A DNA stretch of 64,000 bases from CAZZBK01 sp964652155 (GTDB lineage: Bacteria > Planctomycetota > Planctomycetia > Pirellulales > PNKZ01): NCBI GenBank assembly GCA_964652155.1, contig CAZZBK010000006.1, forward strand, positions 1-64,000, in the 5' to 3' direction. Under the pieces are notes generated by a model. It did no database searches and was not told where the DNA came from. It worked only from the letters and a program-made list of their open reading frames with translations. Both the position numbers and the translations under genes were made by a program. Of the stretch, positions 25,278 through 33,671 are shown piece after piece. Each line of letters begins with the position of its first letter. Position 1 is the stretch's first letter.

Positions 25278-26150
25278 ATGAGCGCTCGCACGTTTTTGCG
25301 GATGGTCGGCTCGGTCCTGGTGGGCTTGATGGTGTTCGTCTCGACCGCGAGCGCCGAGGAGACCGTCCGCACCGAGTCGGTCATCTACCGTAAGACGCCT
25401 CAAGCCGAACTGAAACTGACGGTCCACTATCCGCCGCAGTGGAAGGCAACCGACGCTCGGCCCTCGATCGTTTTCTTCTTTGGTGGCGGTTGGAGTGGCG
25501 GCTCCCCAGAGCAGTTTCTCAAACAAGCCGACTACCTGGCCACGCGCGGCATGGTCGCCGCTCGCGCCGACTATCGCGTGAAGACTCGTCACAACGTCAC
25601 CCCCGACGAGTGCGTACGCGACGCTCAAGCGGCGATTCGCTATGTGCGCGAACACTCCGCCAAGCTGGGGATCGATCCGCAGCGGATCGTCGCGGCCGGC
25701 GGCTCCGCCGGCGGACATCTAGCGGCCTGCACCGGTTGTGTGCCTCCGCTCAAGGTCGACGACGCGAACGCGGCCGTCTCGTGCCGAGCCAATGCCTTGG
25801 TGCTCTTTAATCCCGTGCTGAAGTTCACCGGTGCTGAGCAACTCATGTCGCGCATTGCCAACAACACCGAACTCGGCCGCGCCATCTCCCCAACGCTCCA
25901 GTTACAAGGCGGTGGCGTGCCGACCATCCTGTTCTACGGCACCAGCGATGTGCTCATCGAGCAAGGGCGCGAATTCACCGTTCGGGCCAAGGAGTTAGGT
26001 GTGCGCGCCGAGTTAAAGCAAGCTCCCGAGCAAAAGCACGGCTACTTCAACCGCTCACCTTGGATGGAACGAACACTGTTCGAGACCGACGAGTTTCTCG
26101 CCTCGCTGGGTTACCTGTCGGGACCGCCCACGCTGACCCGACCGGAATAA
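25278..26150 (+). CDS. Exported alpha/beta-hydrolase, esterase type
   Basis: This is a predicted carboxylesterase or carbohydrate-deacetylating enzyme (290 aa). A signal peptide ends near STASAEE. The oxyanion-hole motif is VFFFGGGWSGGSPEQF (HGGG is replaced by FGGG, unusual but seen in this branch) and the nucleophile elbow is AAGGSAGGHLAA with Ser near residue 145. The acid lies around ILFYGTSDVLIEQG, and the catalytic His near the end in KQAPEQKHGYFNRSPW. It resembles the BD-FAE/polysaccharide-lyase-associated esterases that are common in planctomycetes. It stands alone. Confidence 0.85.
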   Translation: MSARTFLRMVGSVLVGLMVFVSTASAEETVRTESVIYRKTPQAELKLTVHYPPQWKATDARPSIVFFFGGGWSGGSPEQFLKQADYLATRGMVAARADYRVKTRHNVTPDECVRDAQAAIRYVREHSAKLGIDPQRIVAAGGSAGGHLAACTGCVPPLKVDDANAAVSCRANALVLFNPVLKFTGAEQLMSRIANNTELGRAISPTLQLQGGGVPTILFYGTSDVLIEQGREFTVRAKELGVRAELKQAPEQKHGYFNRSPWMERTLFETDEFLASLGYLSGPPTLTRPE

Positions 26151-26304
26151 ATGGAATCGTGTCGCCAGCAAAGCCAGACAATTCGCATCAGTTTACGCAA
26201 ACTGCAAAAACTCCCTAACTTCCTCTCGTCTCTTTGACCGATCGTTATAGAATGTCCGGTGGCGGCATGCGTGGCGCGCTCGGCACTCCGTTCAATAGGT
26301 CAAA

Positions 26305-27009
26305 ATGTTCGACGTTAGCGATTGGATCGAACACGGTTCGTATGCGGGCCTATTCCTTGCGATGGTCCTGACGGGCATCGGCCTACCGGTGCCCGAAGAG
26401 GCCTTCGTGATTCTGGCTGGGGTCTTTAGCCATCAGGGGGTCCTGCGGACTCCATTGATCGCCTGGGCCGCTTGTCTGGCCGGGGCCTTGATCGGCGACC
26501 TCGCGACCTACGGACTGGGGCGTCATTTTGGCCACAATGTCATTCGCGAACATCCCATCATTGCCAAGCACCTCACGCCCGAACGCGAACGGCATCTCGA
26601 AATGCTCATCCGCCGCCACGGCATCAAGGTGTTTATCGTCTCGCGTTTTTTGGTCGGCGTGCGTTCGAGTGTGTACCTCACGGCGGGTATTCTGCGCGTG
26701 CCGCTCACCTGGTTTTTAATCGTCGATTCTATTTGTGCCACGACCGTGGTGAGCCTATTCTTTGGGCTGAGCTACTATTTTGCCGATCGGATTCAAACCT
26801 GGTGGCACGTCATCCATCAAGCCGAGATTGCCCTGACGGTCGGACTCGTGCTCAGCGCGGTGGCGATCGGGGGTTACCTGTGGTGGCGCCGCCGCAACAA
26901 GTGCCTGAGCATCGCGGAATTGCTCGACCGAGCGTTGGGAGTGAGTAAAGATGATAGCGACTCCAAGACTCCGACCCCGCCGCAAGTTCACGAAACACAG
27001 TCCGCTTAG
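26305..27009 (+). CDS. DedA family membrane protein
   Basis: This is an inner-membrane protein of the DedA/SNARE-associated superfamily, with proposed undecaprenyl-phosphate or phospholipid flippase roles. At 234 residues it is normal in size. Conserved features are the re-entrant GIGLPVPEEAFVILAG motif with two acidic residues (about residues 25-40), GDLATYGLGRHFG and the amphipathic FIVSRFLVGVRSSVYLTAGILRVPLTWF. Four to five hydrophobic segments are visible. A 30-residue hydrophilic tail is C-terminal. The following gene starts inside it. Confidence 0.92.
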   Translation: MFDVSDWIEHGSYAGLFLAMVLTGIGLPVPEEAFVILAGVFSHQGVLRTPLIAWAACLAGALIGDLATYGLGRHFGHNVIREHPIIAKHLTPERERHLEMLIRRHGIKVFIVSRFLVGVRSSVYLTAGILRVPLTWFLIVDSICATTVVSLFFGLSYYFADRIQTWWHVIHQAEIALTVGLVLSAVAIGGYLWWRRRNKCLSIAELLDRALGVSKDDSDSKTPTPPQVHETQSA

Positions 27010-28030
27010 CCGGCTGCGTGGCGGTTGGTGTTTGGTTCTGCTCGTCGGTCTCGCCGCGAGTTGCTGGGCCTCGCCGGTTGTCGCTCAGGCTCCGCATCGC
27101 TTGCACTCGGTGCTCGCCCAGCAGTTGGGCTTTCTCGATTTTCGCGTCTCGATGGGCCGACTGCGTGTCACGACCGACGATCCCACCCGCAACTTCACGA
27201 CCTCGTCGCGGCAGAATGACCGCCAAGAAAAATTATCCGTCGAGTTTCAAGCCGATATCGTCTCGCTCACCTACTCGCTCACGACCCCCACGACGGCGTC
27301 GAGCGTGCGGGCTGTCGACAGCCATGAGTTTATCGTCCGCATTGACCCGGTGAGCGATTCCAAGGTCGAGCCGTTGCTGTTCATTCAGCCCGCCGACGGC
27401 CTGTTGCAGCTCACCGTCGGTGGCGGCGAGCAGCAACGCGAGGTGCGGGCCCCATCGATCTGGCAGCTTTACCTGGCCGAGCACGAGGTGTGTCAGCAGC
27501 GATTGTTTCCGCTCCTTGAGCTGATGCGTCCCAACTGGCAACTAATTGCGACGGCCAAGGAAATCGAGCAGAAACTGCGTGGCTGGTCGCAGCAACTCGG
27601 CGCGGTCGATCCAAACAGCATCGAACGATTGATCGACGACCTGGGCAGCACGTCGTTCGTCACCCGCCGCGCGGCCGAACGTTCGCTGGTCGAACTCGGC
27701 CCCACGATCGTGCCGCAACTACGACGCACGGGCCGCGAGCATCTCGACAACGAGCAGCGTCGCCGCATTCGACAGATTCTCGACGAGTTGGGCAATCTCG
27801 AAGAAGCCGACTCCTCGCGCGGCGCGCCGGTGTGGCTCTCCTGCGATCCTCGCACCTGGGCGGCTCTGCTGCACCGCGACGATTTGGCGACCCGCGAGTT
27901 GGCCCTGGCGCAGCTCCAAACCCTGCTGCATCGCAAAGTGTCCTTCGATCCACAGGCCGATGCCGCGGCTCGTCGCGCGCAACTGCAAAAGCTCGAAGCG
28001 ACTTGGGACGCGCCGCCGCTAGCCAAATAG
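26951..28030 (+). CDS. Exported protein with HEAT-like segment, 359 aa
   Basis: The ATG at 26951 overlaps the end of dedA by 59 bp in another frame. A basic stretch is followed by a signal sequence (CLVLLVGLAASCWASPVVAQA). The central part (residues 50-170) looks beta-rich, and the C-terminal part contains an HEAT-like helical repeat (SIERLIDDLGSTSFVTRRAAERSLVELGPTIVPQLRR). I do not recognise the family as a whole. The overlap suggests co-expression with dedA, though an internal start after the overlap cannot be excluded. Confidence 0.7.
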   Translation: MIATPRLRPRRKFTKHSPLSRLRGGWCLVLLVGLAASCWASPVVAQAPHRLHSVLAQQLGFLDFRVSMGRLRVTTDDPTRNFTTSSRQNDRQEKLSVEFQADIVSLTYSLTTPTTASSVRAVDSHEFIVRIDPVSDSKVEPLLFIQPADGLLQLTVGGGEQQREVRAPSIWQLYLAEHEVCQQRLFPLLELMRPNWQLIATAKEIEQKLRGWSQQLGAVDPNSIERLIDDLGSTSFVTRRAAERSLVELGPTIVPQLRRTGREHLDNEQRRRIRQILDELGNLEEADSSRGAPVWLSCDPRTWAALLHRDDLATRELALAQLQTLLHRKVSFDPQADAAARRAQLQKLEATWDAPPLAK

Positions 28031-28032
28031 CA

Positions 28033-28980
28033 CTACGTTTGCCAGCGCGTCCAGATCTCCGCTTCGCCCGGCTCATCGCCGCGCAAGCCATAGTGTCGCG
28101 GGTGCAATAGCCGCGCGAGGATTTCCAGACTCTCGATCAACCGTGGCCCGGAGCGATTGAAATACGCGTTGCCGTCGACCGCGTACACCTCGCCGTTGCG
28201 GACGGCCGAGATTTGCCGCCAGTTCGGTTTCGTGCGCAGGCACTCCGCCTCGTGCAAGGTGCGTCGCAGGTCGAACCCGCAGGGCATGATGATGATCTTC
28301 TGCGGATCGAAGGCATGCAGGTCGTCCCAGGGGGTGTAGCCGCTATGCTCGCCGCCGCGGGTCAGGGATTGCTCCCCGCCGGCGATATCGATCAAGTCCG
28401 GAATCCAATTCGCGGCAATCATGAGCGGCTCAATCCACTCGATGCACGCCACCCGAGGCCGCGCGGCCAACGCAATGCTCGCCGTGACTCGTCGCACCGC
28501 GTCGATCCGCTCGCTGAGTTGGCTCACGTAGCGCTCACCGGCCTGCGAGCAATCGCAGGCTGCGGCCAAGTGGCGAATATCGCTCAGCACGTCGGCAAAG
28601 CTCCGCGGATTCAGTGCCACGACCTGCGTTGCACGCAACGCGGGCTCGTTTTGCACCGTCCGCACCACGTCTTCATACGCCACGGCACACACATCGCACT
28701 GCGCCTGGGTCACGATCAAGTCGGGCTGCAACTCGACGAGCGCTCGCACGTCGATGCCATACAGCGACTCTCCGGCCTGAAACAGCGCGCGTACCTGGTC
28801 GTCGATCGCCTGAGAGCTCGCGGTCGACAACACGTGCGACGTTGTGACGCGCGGTTTATTGAGCACGTCGCGCGGCCAATCGCATTCGTGACTGACGGCC
28901 ACAACGCGGTCTCCCAGCCCGAGGCCATAAAGCATTTCCGTGGCGCTGGCCAACATCGAGACAATACGTTGCGGCGGCAT
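28033..28980 (-). CDS. BtuF-like periplasmic-binding-fold protein
   Basis: This 315-residue protein has the fold of vitamin B12/siderophore-binding proteins: RIVSMLASATEMLYGLGLGDRVVAVSHECDWP (residues 4-35) and later VRALVELQPDLIVTQAQCDVCAV, CSQAGERYV..., PWDDLHAFDPQKIIIMPCGFDL. The ATG at 28980 gives no signal peptide; an in-frame start at 29082 adds a basic stretch that also lacks one. It may therefore act in the cytoplasm or have lost its export signal. No btuC/btuD transporter genes are adjacent. It is convergent with the dedA-side gene. Confidence 0.8.
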   Translation of the reverse strand: MPPQRIVSMLASATEMLYGLGLGDRVVAVSHECDWPRDVLNKPRVTTSHVLSTASSQAIDDQVRALFQAGESLYGIDVRALVELQPDLIVTQAQCDVCAVAYEDVVRTVQNEPALRATQVVALNPRSFADVLSDIRHLAAACDCSQAGERYVSQLSERIDAVRRVTASIALAARPRVACIEWIEPLMIAANWIPDLIDIAGGEQSLTRGGEHSGYTPWDDLHAFDPQKIIIMPCGFDLRRTLHEAECLRTKPNWRQISAVRNGEVYAVDGNAYFNRSGPRLIESLEILARLLHPRHYGLRGDEPGEAEIWTRWQT

Positions 28981-29099
28981 CACAGCTCTCAATCGTTCAA
29001 AATGCGTGACAAGGACCCTTCGAGAACGTAGTCTAACGTCCAGCGCTGGAGTCCCCAATGCGCTCACCGCTTCCTTTCCCACCTTGGTCAGTATCTCTC

Positions 29100-31589
29100 A
29101 TGAACGTCACATCGCTTCGCCCCTTTACGTTCGTGCTTGGCCTGTTGGCCCCCCTCGCCTTGAGTGCCAGCAGTCTCGCGCAGCCTCCCGAGCAGCCGTG
29201 GCTCTACTCGACCGCCCGGGCCATTCCCAAGGAGACGACCAGCGAAGGGAGCGGATACTTTTCAATCATCGAGGGGAAGAACGCGAAAATCTACGTCGGC
29301 ACAGCCAAGTACCGGCACAACGCCTACCTGGTTGAGTACGACCCCGCACTGAAACAAATGCAAACCGTGGTCGACTGCCAACGGGCGATCGGCACGACCG
29401 CGACGGGCTTTGCGGCCCAGGCGAAAATTCACACCCGCAACAACATTGGCCCGAGCGGCAAAATTTACTTCGGCACCAAGCAAGGCTACCCGGCCAAGGA
29501 TGAGTCGGTGACCGATTATCCCGGCGGCTACCCGATGGTCTACGACCCCGAGACGCAGCAGACACGCGTGTATCCGATTCCGATCAAACATCAGGGCATC
29601 ATTAGTGTCACGCCCGACGAGGCGCGGAAAATCGCCTACATCTCGACATGCAGCGACGAGCGACCCGTCGAGAGTGCCCACTTCATGATCCTCGATCTGG
29701 AAAAGGGGACGTACCGTGATCTGGTCGACACCCAGCACATGTATGGCTTTATCGTGCTCGACAACCAGGGACGCGCGTATCATCCGCTGCGTGGCGGCGA
29801 GATCGGCCGCTATGACCCCAAGACCGACACGTTCGAGCGGCTCAAGCAAACCATCGACGGCGCGCCCCCCACGAGCGACTCGCATCTCGCCGATCCCGAC
29901 ACGCACCCGATCAACTGGGAAGTCTCGCCCGATCGCAAGACGCTGTACGCGATCGCCCTCTCCAGCAATCAACTCTACGCCTACGACCTGACCGCGAAGG
30001 GAGATGTCTTGCCGGGTCGTCAGCTCGGCAAGCTGCATCCCACGGCCATCGCCGTCGACTGCCGCGCCCTGTGTGTTGCCCCCAACGGCATGGTCTGGGC
30101 CGGCGTCGCCATCACGCACCCCAACAAACAGCAGTTTCTGCACATTATCAGTTACAAGAACGGTGAGGCGGGACCGGTGGATCACGGCCCGCTCGCCATT
30201 GGCAATCCCGACTACACGACCTTCACCGATCGCAAGAACCAGCCGTTGCCTTGGCATCATGGCGTCTATCGTTACGGCGATGGCAATCTCGTTCCCCGCT
30301 ATGCCATGCTGGGTATTTGTGCCGCGCGCGACGGCACGATCTACGCCACCACACTCGCGCCGTTCACGCTGCACGAAATTCGCATTCCGCGGCCTCGCAT
30401 CACTCAGGTCACGCCGCGCAAGCCGGTCGCCGGCATCACGACCGTGTACCGGCACAACTCGCACAGCGACTTAATCCTCGGTCGCGTCATGCAAACCGAA
30501 TCGCTCGATGGCCGCGGTCGTGTCTCGTCGCTGAAAATGATGGGCCTGTACGTCGACCAATTCCCCACCAATGACACGAGCCGCCGCATCACGGGTGACC
30601 TCGGCGTGGGACAGTTCAAATCGATCGCTGAAACTCTCACGCTGGGCCAAAACAAACTGGCGGTCGATGGCGTGCTGCTCGTCGCCGAGCATGGCGATTA
30701 TCCCGAGTCCCCCTCGGGCGCCACACAATATCCAAAGCGCAAAATGTTCGCCGAGATCTTTGCGACCGTCGATCGCTTGGGCCACCGCGGCATGAGCGTG
30801 TTCTGCGACAAACATCTGGCCGACACCTGGACCGACGCCAAGTGGATCTACGACGAGGCCCAAAAGCGGGGCATGCCTTTAATGGCGGGCTCGTCGTTGC
30901 CATCGGCGTGGCGCGACCCGCCCGTCGACGTGCCGCGCGGCGCAAAACTCAAGCAGATTCAGGTCGTGTCGTACCACAAGATCGACATCTACGGCTTCCA
31001 TGCCCTGGAAGGCTTGCAAGCCTTGGCCGAGCGCCGCGCCGGCGGCGAGACCGGAGTCGCCGCGGTACAAACAATCAGCGGAGACGATGTCTGGAAGGCT
31101 GGCGAGCAAGGTGTGTACGACAAGCAGTTGTTCGCAGCGACCCTCGCGGCGCTGCGCGAGCGGCCGATCCCCGCGGGCAAAACGGTCGCCGAGTTGGCCA
31201 AGAAACCCGTTTTGTGCGTGATCGATTACCGCGACGGACTGCGCGCCTGCATGTTCACGCTCGACGGCGCGATCGCCGAATGGGCCGCCGCCTGGAAAGA
31301 CGCCGACGATCGCGTCACCAGCACGGCGTTTGTACTGCAAGAGAATCGTCCGTTTGCTCACTTTGCCGTGCTGCTCAACAACATCGAGCAGTTCATGCAG
31401 ACCGGTCAACCCAATTGGCCCGTCGAGCGAACCTTGCTCACGAGCGGCTTGGTCGATGATTTACTCTTGTCGCGGATGAACAACGGCGCTCGCCGCGAGA
31501 CACCGCACCTGGACGTGCGATACACCTCGCACTGGAATTGGTCGCAGCCGATCGCACCACCCACCGATCGGCCGTACTCGGTGCAGTGA
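29100..31589 (+). CDS. Exported protein: beta-propeller-like domain fused to a conserved C-terminal domain
   Basis: From ATG 29100 the product has 829 residues and a signal peptide (about 1-28). Residues 60-445 show repeated blade-like motifs (KIYVGTAKYRHNAYLVEYDP; KIYFGTKQGYP; GEIGRYDPKTDTFERL; PDRKTLYAIALSSNQLYAYDL; NGMVWAGVAITH), suggesting a beta-propeller of the SMP-30/NHL kind. The C-terminal 370 residues contain the DGVLLVAEHGDYP and DKHLADTWTDAKWIYDEAQKRGMPLMAGSSLP stretches. I recognise these from stand-alone proteins of unknown function in planctomycetes and acidobacteria. The fusion may combine a binding domain with an enzyme-like domain, but no function is established. Confidence 0.75.
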   Translation: MNVTSLRPFTFVLGLLAPLALSASSLAQPPEQPWLYSTARAIPKETTSEGSGYFSIIEGKNAKIYVGTAKYRHNAYLVEYDPALKQMQTVVDCQRAIGTTATGFAAQAKIHTRNNIGPSGKIYFGTKQGYPAKDESVTDYPGGYPMVYDPETQQTRVYPIPIKHQGIISVTPDEARKIAYISTCSDERPVESAHFMILDLEKGTYRDLVDTQHMYGFIVLDNQGRAYHPLRGGEIGRYDPKTDTFERLKQTIDGAPPTSDSHLADPDTHPINWEVSPDRKTLYAIALSSNQLYAYDLTAKGDVLPGRQLGKLHPTAIAVDCRALCVAPNGMVWAGVAITHPNKQQFLHIISYKNGEAGPVDHGPLAIGNPDYTTFTDRKNQPLPWHHGVYRYGDGNLVPRYAMLGICAARDGTIYATTLAPFTLHEIRIPRPRITQVTPRKPVAGITTVYRHNSHSDLILGRVMQTESLDGRGRVSSLKMMGLYVDQFPTNDTSRRITGDLGVGQFKSIAETLTLGQNKLAVDGVLLVAEHGDYPESPSGATQYPKRKMFAEIFATVDRLGHRGMSVFCDKHLADTWTDAKWIYDEAQKRGMPLMAGSSLPSAWRDPPVDVPRGAKLKQIQVVSYHKIDIYGFHALEGLQALAERRAGGETGVAAVQTISGDDVWKAGEQGVYDKQLFAATLAALRERPIPAGKTVAELAKKPVLCVIDYRDGLRACMFTLDGAIAEWAAAWKDADDRVTSTAFVLQENRPFAHFAVLLNNIEQFMQTGQPNWPVERTLLTSGLVDDLLLSRMNNGARRETPHLDVRYTSHWNWSQPIAPPTDRPYSVQ

Positions 31590-31616
31590 CATTGGCCCAA
31601 CGGCCTGCTCCCAGAG

Positions 31617-31698
31617 CCGGTCCGTCTCGGACCGGACGTGAAGAGAAAAGGCCTGCATCACGGGGCGAGTGTTGCAGTTCCGGTCCGAGACGGACCGG
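31617..31698. repeat. Pair of inverted 19-nt hairpin repeats between convergent genes
   Basis: CCGGTCCG-TCT-CGGACCGG (31617-31635) and its exact reverse complement (31680-31698) lie 44 bp apart. Each alone forms a perfect 8-bp hairpin, and together they could form a long stem. They belong to the same family as 87-105. The position between two convergent genes suits a bidirectional terminator or REP-like element. Confidence 0.8.
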
Positions 31699-31709
31699 CG
31701 ATGCACGCG

Positions 31710-33551
31710 TTACTGATCGCCCATCGGGTATCCGATCGACTTCATCCGATGCCCCAGCGGCTCTCCGGCGGTCGTCAAGTCGCTTTGCATCAGCTCGACT
31801 CGGGCAATCAAGCGGTCGAGGTCACTCATCCCGCCGCGCAGTTGCTGACACGGCTGCTGCACGCCGTGAAACAACTCGGTCGAGGCGACCGCCGTCGTCC
31901 AACGCTGGGCCAGTTGATGGATCTGCGACCGCAGACCGCGCCGCAACCGGGCCGCGAACAGCCCAATGAGCACCACGCACCACAGGACGAGCGCCACCGT
32001 CGCGCCGAGAAAAAAGTCGATGCCCAGCAGTGGGGCGGCACTATCGACCTTGCCCAACTCGAACGCCAGCCATGAGTCGTAGAAGAAATTTCGCGCGAAG
32101 CGATACACCAGGCTGCCGAGAAACACGAGCAGCGCCCCCTCGTAGCGCCAGCGCGTCCACCAATGCGTGTGCCGCTGCGACAGGCGATGGATGGCCTGTT
32201 GCAACTCGCTGGCCACTTCGTCGATGAACAACGTGCCGGCGCTGCTCGCTTCGCGCTGCAGCGTGGCGAAGTCGGCCGCGGTGTGATCCCAACCCAACTC
32301 GCGGGCATAACCGTCGACGATGATGGCGGCGGTGCGCAGCTCGCCCATATCCCAGGAAAATTCGACCGCCCGCTCGACGGCCGCGTCGGCGACTTGTTCC
32401 TGCCGTTTGCTTTGCCAACGTCGGCCGGTCTCCATCGCCCCCCACAACGCAAGTTGCGCCGGCGAGCGCAGGCGAAACAACAATGCACTCGCGAACAGCC
32501 CTCCCAAGCTCTGATACGCGCGCAGCAGGCACGAGAAAGGGCTGAACCCCCATTGCGATGTCACCTCGCTGAGCAAGCGCGACTCCCAGGCCCGTTGGGC
32601 CGTCACGAGTTCGTCGCGCATTTGCTGCGCCAGGCGCTGCGCGAGCCGGGTGCGTTGCTGTTGAATGCTTTCTTCAAGCTGATCGAGCGGCGCGCGTTGC
32701 TCGCTGAGGCGGCGGCGCAAATCGACGAGCGTTTGCTCGACGAGGTCCAGAAAATTGGCGCGGCGAATGCGATGCGCCGTGGCGTGCGATAGTTCCCGAC
32801 GCAGGTGGTCGACCAGCCGCCCGAATTCTCCGCGCGGCGAAACGCCTGCCGCCGCGTCGCAGAGCGCGGCGAGCGAGTCGACAAAAAACAACTCGCCGGT
32901 CGCAAACGACTTGCCCAACTGCCGTGCCCAATCCTCGCGAACGTCGTCATCCGTGTCGGCATGCGTCTGCACGAAGATGAGTCGGGCCCCGGCCGCGGCC
33001 GCCATCAACTCGGCTCGCACCCGTTCGTCGCGATACTTTTGTTGCGTGGCGGTCACGAGCAGCACATCACAGTGGGGCAACAATTTTCGCAGCCGGGCTA
33101 AATTCGACGTCGGCTCGTCGGCCGCTTCGCTCGTGTCGGGGTCCGGACAATCCAACAGCGCCAGATCGTGCAGCATCGGCAAGTCGCGCTGCGCCCACTC
33201 GACGTCCTCGGCGGCGATGCCGAGCATGGCGGGGGTGATATCGCCGCGACAAACGAGCACCGGCTTGCGTGTCGTCGGCCGCTCGCGCCCTGATTCGCTC
33301 ACCGTGCTGCCGACGAGGGCGTTAACCAGCGTGCTCTTGCCGCTGCCGGTCCCGCCCAGCGTGGCCACGACCAGCGGCGCGTCGAATCGCACTCGCAGCG
33401 AACTGACTCGTTCGAGTAGTTGCCGCACGGCACTCTGAGCATACCGGGCTATTTGACCTGCGGGGAGCGTGTTGCTCCAGGTCTGGACGTCGGCCAGCAG
33501 GACATCGACCTCGGCGCGCAACGCCAGCGACAGTTGCTCGAATGTGCTCAT
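31710..33551 (-). CDS. Dynamin-like/YfjP-like membrane GTPase
   Basis: This 613-residue protein (ATG 33551) has a GTPase domain of the Era/dynamin group: P-loop GGTGSGKST (residues 66-74), switch-II-like LALLDCPDPDT (where DxxG becomes DCPD) and FVQTHAD in the G4 position (standard NKxD/TKxD replaced by THAD). A helical stalk-like region (about 270-440) with long charged helices follows. Two C-terminal transmembrane segments (ALLVFLGSLVYRF and IDFFLGATVALVLWCVVLIGLF, about 500-575) suggest inner-membrane anchoring. It resembles bacterial dynamin-like or YfjP-type proteins. Substrate and partners are unknown. It sits alone. Confidence 0.75.
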   Translation of the reverse strand: MSTFEQLSLALRAEVDVLLADVQTWSNTLPAGQIARYAQSAVRQLLERVSSLRVRFDAPLVVATLGGTGSGKSTLVNALVGSTVSESGRERPTTRKPVLVCRGDITPAMLGIAAEDVEWAQRDLPMLHDLALLDCPDPDTSEAADEPTSNLARLRKLLPHCDVLLVTATQQKYRDERVRAELMAAAAGARLIFVQTHADTDDDVREDWARQLGKSFATGELFFVDSLAALCDAAAGVSPRGEFGRLVDHLRRELSHATAHRIRRANFLDLVEQTLVDLRRRLSEQRAPLDQLEESIQQQRTRLAQRLAQQMRDELVTAQRAWESRLLSEVTSQWGFSPFSCLLRAYQSLGGLFASALLFRLRSPAQLALWGAMETGRRWQSKRQEQVADAAVERAVEFSWDMGELRTAAIIVDGYARELGWDHTAADFATLQREASSAGTLFIDEVASELQQAIHRLSQRHTHWWTRWRYEGALLVFLGSLVYRFARNFFYDSWLAFELGKVDSAAPLLGIDFFLGATVALVLWCVVLIGLFAARLRRGLRSQIHQLAQRWTTAVASTELFHGVQQPCQQLRGGMSDLDRLIARVELMQSDLTTAGEPLGHRMKSIGYPMGDQ

Positions 33552-33671
33552 CACTCCATTGTACTCGACGCACCACGCTTGTCGCGAGTCGCAACTCGGC
33601 TTGCACGCCAAGGTCCTCGTTCCAAAGCTCGGGCCGCGAGCAAAAACAGGTCCATCGGCACGTGCTCCCGC

